In this document: positions 58,680-64,000 of the stretch, one piece after another
Position numbering within the stretch: position 1 is the first letter of the stretch
How the letters are laid out: each line of letters starts with the position of its first letter
Source: Oxytricha trifallax
Lineage: Eukaryota; Ciliophora; Spirotrichea; Sporadotrichida; Oxytrichidae
Length of the DNA: 64,000 nucleotides
Assembly: GCA_000711775.1 (NCBI GenBank)
Contig: ARYC01017357.1
Location: 1 to 64,000 of the forward strand
Reading direction: 5' to 3'
Made by a program: the position numbers and the translations under genes
The notes under the pieces: model-generated
The model's input: the letters and a program-made list of their open reading frames with translations, nothing else
What the model was told of the DNA's origin: nothing
The model's database searches: none

Positions 58680-60110
58680 TATTACTCCGTTTACATCATT
58701 GAAAACATTCACAAGAAATTGAGCATGATTTCTTAATTATTAACATTCTTTGCTACCACTATTATTTGTAATTAATATAATTTAATATTTTTTAATATAT
58801 ACCCAAATTTATTTAATTATATTAAGATTGCGATCAAAATCAATTCAATTAATATTATTAAGTTATTTAATTAAATATAAATGTATTACAGCCAATTTAT
58901 TTAATATAAGATACAGAACCTAAAGAAATTATACCTTAGTAAAATTTAGATCCAAAGCCTTTCCAGTTATTTTTTCCAAAAATATAATCGCAAACGAACA
59001 TATAAATGCAATTTACTCTGTACTTTATGGAAATACTGAATTTTCTTAACAAACTATCAACCAAATGACTTTATAGCGAAATTAACATAACTACTTAAAA
59101 ATTTTATAAATAAGCCCTAATTATTACCAGCCACTTGATCAAATCTTTAATTTAGTTGCCTTGAAAATATGAAATTTCAAGTCTAGTTTGGGGAGCTTTG
59201 ATTAATTTGTAGAATAATCCTTCTCTGATAAATTCTTAAATTAGACAATAAATTAGAATTTTGGGGGTCAAAGATATAGTTAATAACTCACCACCATTTT
59301 GTTTTAGTTCAAAGATTTAATATATAAACATGTTCAGATTCAGTGTAAAAGCATGATAACTTGAGAGCTTAGCTTATGTAAATGGAACATGACAAAATAA
59401 GGCGATAGTTAAACAGTAGTGCAAATTTTTATATTAAATTATTATAATTTTAAGATTTATCAAATACTATTAAGAGAAAGCTTGAAAAATAGTCTGGTTA
59501 CTATTCCTAACGTTTTAATTGAAATATTTTGTGGTTTAATTTTTTTTAGTTAGTTTTTCAATTATCAATAATTTGAGTTACTTGTAAGGAATTCAATTAC
59601 AATTCAATAAGAATGAAGTTTGAGATTACAGTCTAAAGTGTTAATTAGCAGTTAACTTCAACGTAACGTTTAATCAATTAATCTAAAATATGTTATTTAT
59701 GGAAAATAATTTTTATCAAGTTTCTAAGTCTAACTGGGATCTTAAATTAATCATCTCAAAATTTGCGAGAAAAATTCAAAGAGATAGCAAAAACTAGAAA
59801 GTGGATGTATTAGAATCTTGAAAAAAGTGCAGAAAGTTAAAAGAAGGGTTACTACTATATTTAACATTTTTGAAGAATATGTTATTCTTAAATTTTTATT
59901 AATTTTAAAAACTTTTGTTTTTAATTAAAACTTATACAAATGATGATAAATTTAATTAAATTAGCATTCAATGATAAGTTGAGTCAATAAACGCGCTTAA
60001 ATAAAATATCTTCTCTATTAACAAGAATTTACACTCTAAGATTTATGATAAATAAAACGAAAAATATTGAATTGTAAGAATTTAAATACAAGTGAATTAG
60101 AATACTTAAT
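58680..60110. other. AT-rich region without a recognised gene
   Basis: No coding composition, motif or repeat of note is recognised. Confidence 0.5.
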
Positions 60111-60114
60111 AGAC

Positions 60115-60370
60115 TAATAGAAAATGGAAATCTAAAAAAAATAGTTTCAACATCTTTGTCACCTTCATATCTGTCTCCATTTTTCCATTAATGAACTCCA
60201 TAGCCTTACCTGTGTTCCCCTGCTGAATATCAGTCTAGTTAACTAACCACCGCAAATGACGGGTACTTCTGTAAAAATAAATTTTCAGATATGTTTTTTG
60301 TAACTTACTTTATTTGTGAATGAACAGCCTCTACCAGCGTCTCTCTATATTGTTTTCATTTTAATATTAT
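60115..60370 (-). pseudogene. Acidic-tail family, copy 3 (remnant)
   Basis: The exon end ETLVEAVHSQIK is followed by a GT-AG intron (GTAAGTTACAAAAAACATAT to TTTTTACAG), then EVPVICGGQLTRLIFSRGTQ, with the layout of copies 1 and 2 (VLPGKTTVVTRQVLRKTTG). The acidic tail is not preserved (GDRYEGDKDVETIFF-like remnant). It is the most diverged copy, probably a pseudogene. Confidence 0.45.
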
Positions 60371-60374
60371 CCAT

Positions 60375-62690
60375 TTTAATTTAATATTATCAATTATCGA
60401 TTATTTTTTATAATTACATAATATATTAACTATAATAGTATATGTATTTAAAATATCTTAAAATTAGTTCATTACTTTCATTATTATGAAATAAGATTCT
60501 ATAAAATTTAATTATAATAGAAAATATATTAAATAATAGAATGAATATTTTTAATTTATTTCAGTCTTAAAATATAACTAAGAAACTTTACTTTAATGTT
60601 TTTAGAGTAACTAACATAAAAATAATTATTTTAGTATTAATTAATCCTGTAATAACTACATAATTAATATTTTAATTTTAGATACTGCTTATATTATTAT
60701 AGTTAAACTATTTCATTCTATTTTTTGAATATTTACTACCAGAAATTAAACGTAAATTAGCTAATATGATCATTTTTTTACCTCTGATAATTTAACGATC
60801 AAGTAAACTAACATTAAAATTTATTAATTTATGCCTATAAAGTTCCATTTTACTTTTTTATGATTGAAAAAAATCCTTCACAATACATTATTTGATCAAT
60901 ATTTTAAAAAAAATATGCCAATTTAATCTAGAAATTTTAAATAATTTTATTTATTCATATGTTTTAAGATTTACAATAAAGAATTCTTAGGAGAAATTGA
61001 TAAAGAAAAAAAAGGTACAAGACAAAACAAAAATATTTTATTTAACAATTTTTTATATATTTTAACTTTAATTAGTTTAATTTCTCTAAAAAATCAGATT
61101 ATTATTGAAAATATATTAAACCAGTAATTGATGTTAAAATAATGAATTTCATTTGTTTAAAATAATCTTATTAATGGTCTATTTAATTATAAAGGCTAAT
61201 TAAATTGCTAAAATTATAATTACATCACTAGCAAATTAACAAAAGAGACTTCAACTTTCACAAATTCATATTTAAAAAAAATGGAATAATAACAAGACTA
61301 ATATCAACATTATGTGGATCAGCCACTCTACAAATTTTCTAAGTTGATTCTAGTCAACTTTTTCAAATAATATTGAATGATTTTTAATGTGACTCTATAT
61401 CAATAAATTGTAAAAGAATAAATTAGAAATATATATATTCTCCTATAAGATCATTTTAAATTTCAATAAAATAGAATCTTGTTATGAAGCATATAAGAAG
61501 TTTGAACAACATCTTTAGAATAGCAATATGATTTATGATTTCCAGAAATATTATAATATTTTAGCATTATATAGTTATAAAATCTTAATCTATTTAATAT
61601 TTCATTGTAATTTGAGTTTTAAATTATAGTCTATTTTTATATTTTAATAGTACACAAAAAGCAATTGTATAAACACTGTCACATTTATAATTTAAAATTG
61701 TAATTTACAATATAATATATAAAAAAACATATGTTTATTAATAACCTTCTAAATTAGCACAGATAAAGTAGAGCAAATATAATTTAATCAGGAATGCAAA
61801 TATATTCAATAACTTTGTGGAAATGAGTGTAATATTTTTATTAAAATTTTACATATGATAAGATTTGGAGGTAAAAAAAACTATAAACTCCAAAATAAAC
61901 TTTTGTCGGTAGTTCTTATATTTAATCTTTTATAAATATATAAATAATTAATATTCTATGAATATAGTAAAAAACAAATATGTTTCATTAAAAAAGATAA
62001 AATATTAATTAAAGAAAATGAATTCAATAAAAAACAATAAAGTGAAATAATATGTACACTTATTATATAAATATTTTTAAATTTATTATAGCACAAGGTA
62101 AATTTTTGTAGTATAATTAAAAATTTTCTTATAAAAAACTATGAAAATTAAACAGCTATAATCATATTTAACATTTTAACGACATTTATTTTTATATATT
62201 CTAAATTACAAATTGATTTTTTTATATAAAATCAATAAGAAAAAGATTAATCTAATTTAAAAAATACAGTTTTTTAGTTTAATAAGTTCTACATAATAAC
62301 AAATTAAAATCTACCCCTAAAATCTTGAAACAAATTCTAGATTTACCCAAGGCAGCCAGCAACAAGGGGCAGTTGATTCGATGTTTATAAGTTACGAAAA
62401 AATAAATTTATAGAATGTTTTGAACAAAGTAACAGTCTACATGGCTGACAAAATTACAATAGTTAATTCGATAAATCAGTAAAACACGCTGATGCAATCA
62501 AAATCACAATGATGACTTTTCAAGTGATCTGACTCATAAATTGGATGATATTATAATAATTAAAGTTTTAATAAATACTCTTAGAATTATTTGAACGATA
62601 TATATTTGGACTAGCAAAAATGTGAACATATGAACTATAAATCATAGAATGCTGATTCTGATCAATTCTTTTCAGATTGGTTCATAAAGG
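60375..62690. other. AT-rich region without a recognised gene
   Basis: More than 2.3 kb of AT-rich sequence with no recognised coding or repeat signal. A short less AT-rich patch at 62335-62385 (CAAGGCAGCCAGCAACAAGG) has no assigned meaning. Confidence 0.5.
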
Positions 62691-62696
62691 TTGATA

Positions 62697-62940
62697 TGTA
62701 GGAATAAATTTGAATTTGGAATATAAATTTAATTTAGAAAAATTATTGAAGCGAGATGTATTGACTTTAGTCTTAAGTAAAAAAAGATTTTTTAATTGAT
62801 TTTGATGCCAGAATTAAATTAAGTTTATCTCACTTCATTATATGTGATAGAAGATCCCGATAATGGTAAAGCATAGCCAATATCCTTATCCCTATAATTT
62901 AATTCTAATAGGTTTTCAAATTTCAAATGTATCCTACAAT
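62697..62940. mobile_element. TA-type element A5, internally deleted
   Basis: Ends TGTAGGAATAAATTTGAATT and TTTCAAATGTATCCTACA match the termini of elements A1-A3. Inside, GAAGCGAGATGTATTGACTT and the complementary TTTATCTCACTTC remain around a short loop, but much of the right arm is shortened. It is an old, deleted copy. Confidence 0.75.
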
Positions 62941-63009
62941 ATTACCAAGGAAGTTGAGGTGATGAGAACATTTCTTACTCTCCCCCTTAATCCCGTCCAA
63001 TATACTTTA

Positions 63010-63400
63010 AATTTATATATTTATTTAAATAATGGGGGAGAGAGAGTTTCTTGAGGCATAAAGTTGTTTCATGACCACTTCGGAAGTTTCCTGGCCTATT
63101 CATAAAAATCTAATATATTTATTAATTTCTTAAATTATTTATATACAATAATCGTATAATTATTTTTATTTTAAAATAAAGTATTTTTTATCATTATTAA
63201 AATTTCAAATATTATATAAAGTAGTATATATTACTATTTTAAATAATTAATATTATTAAGCATATTTTACAAAATTCAATGAGACAATTGACAAATATTA
63301 AACTTGAAGTTAAATTAAATAATTTTAAATTTTATGTTGGCTCAAGAAATGTGTCCCATACATTATTATAAATTCATCATAATTCTTAAAAAGATTCTGA
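63010..63400. mobile_element. Family B element, degraded reverse-oriented copy
   Basis: GGGGGAGAGAGAGTTTCTTG and CGGAAGTTTCCTGGCC with the following CATAAAAATCTAATATATTT are the reverse-oriented counterparts of the family B right end in copy 2 (ATATATTTTTATGTTTGGGG). The far end is not clear. Confidence 0.5.
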
Positions 63401-63404
63401 TAAT

Positions 63405-63805
63405 TAAGGGATTATATTAAAAAGTTGGAGTAAAAGAGAATATAGTAATAGCTTGTTAATTTGTAAGATAAAAAAATATTTTTAACTTAAATAATAAGTT
63501 TATATGCCCAAGAATATATTTTTTGTTAATTCTATAGTTAAAATAACACAGATTGAATTTAAGTATATCTTAATCTATATAATTTAAAATATAACTTAAT
63601 CTATATAATTTAAAATATAACTTCAAGTAATTTATTTAATATTTCTTGCCTAGATTAAATAATTATTTATCAAAAATTTATAAAATATTTAGTGAAATTT
63701 TTATGTACAAATTTTGATAAATAAAAAATCTTTAAAATAATATAATAATTAGAGCTATTAAATCATATTAATTAAATCTCTCTTTTCTAATTTATTATCT
63801 TTTAT
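63405..63805. other. AT-rich spacer
   Basis: Contains a short tandem duplication (ATCTATATAATTTAAAATAT, twice at about 63570-63610). No gene is recognised. Confidence 0.5.
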
Positions 63806-63807
63806 CA

Positions 63808-64000
63808 TGTTGGGAGCTATATCCCGACCAATTCCGGTACCACGGAGTTCGAAACCGTGACGGCAGTCGGCTTTTACAAGATAAAGTCCCGGATCTGAGA
63901 ACCTTCTCAGAACACGTTAGGCAAGGTAAAGGGGGACCACACCAATAAAAACGTCGACCATTGATCATATATGTCGTATCAAAACTGAATGATACACCTT
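63808..64000. ncRNA. GC-rich hairpin-rich island, possible structured RNA, runs off the window
   Basis: An abrupt change to about 50% GC. Successive stem-loops can be drawn: GTTGGGA/TCCCGAC (63815-63834), CACGG/CCGTG around AGTTCGAAA (63841-63859), and CTGAGAA/TTCTCAG (63896-63911). GTTCGAAAC fits the Pol III B-box consensus GWTCRANNC. No tRNA fold could be completed, and no known RNA family was recognised. It could be a structured RNA gene, a Pol III-derived SINE, or the end of an unrelated GC-rich element. Its strand is unknown. Confidence 0.4.

Noticed and set aside
63808-64000. SRP (7SL) RNA or tRNA gene at the right edge
   Set aside because: A 10-base match to GGGGGACCAC and a B-box-like site are present, but their order and the missing tRNA fold do not fit either family.
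1-64000. CRISPR arrays, bacterial operons, or viral integrations
   Set aside because: No spaced direct-repeat arrays, bacterial-type gene clusters, or capsid- or integrase-like genes were seen. Introns and the code indicate a ciliate nucleus.

Overview
Organism and code. The window is very AT-rich ciliate nuclear DNA. Proteins become readable only when TAA and TAG are read as glutamine. TGA must also be read as tryptophan at many internal sites, for example in the leucine-rich-repeat gene, the GST-like gene and both LINE coding regions, although TGA also ends genes such as VDAC and the calmodulin-like gene. This matches the ambiguous nuclear code known from karyorelict ciliates (Loxodes and relatives) and, less well, Condylostoma. 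Introns are short GT-AG introns, many of about 27-52 nt. With no dedicated stop codon an open frame proves little, so calls rest on family motifs and amino-acid composition. Many genes carry one or more single-base frame changes, mostly in homopolymers, which looks more like unpolished long-read assembly than universal pseudogenisation.

Layout. 0-12 kb is gene-dense: a Q-rich protein, an unknown protein, a long leucine-rich-repeat protein, a Q/N-rich protein, a WD40 protein, a Swc5/BCNT chromatin protein and the N-terminal half of the mitochondrial porin VDAC. 12.4-20 kb holds four reverse-strand genes (coiled-coil, unknown, GST-like, coiled-coil), then the C-terminal half of VDAC on the opposite strand. 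Inverting 12430-20016 would rejoin VDAC. 20-31 kb has a calmodulin-like gene, two paralogous ankyrin genes each interrupted by a TA-flanked terminal-inverted-repeat element, an unknown gene and a zinc-finger/protein-kinase fusion. 31-37 kb has an intact 193-residue unknown gene and an ammonium transporter. 37-41 kb is almost gene-free apart from a 633-bp palindromic element. 41.2-47.3 kb is one LINE flanked by a 12-bp target duplication. It encodes endonuclease and reverse transcriptase, then a Ulp1-like cysteine-protease region, and carries a 933-bp hairpin insertion. 48-58 kb has a second kinase, a Q/N-rich protein, a TBCC/XRP2-like protein, an acidic-tail family member and two unknown genes. 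58-64 kb is mostly empty AT-rich DNA with repeat relics and ends in a GC-rich, hairpin-rich island.

How the parts fit. Several short elements sit inside coding exons (ankyrin A, ankyrin B, GST-like) with a TA or 8-bp duplication, and removing one restores the local frame. Together with the inverted VDAC this suggests germline DNA with internal eliminated sequences, or else recent insertions and an inversion polymorphism. The sequence alone cannot decide.
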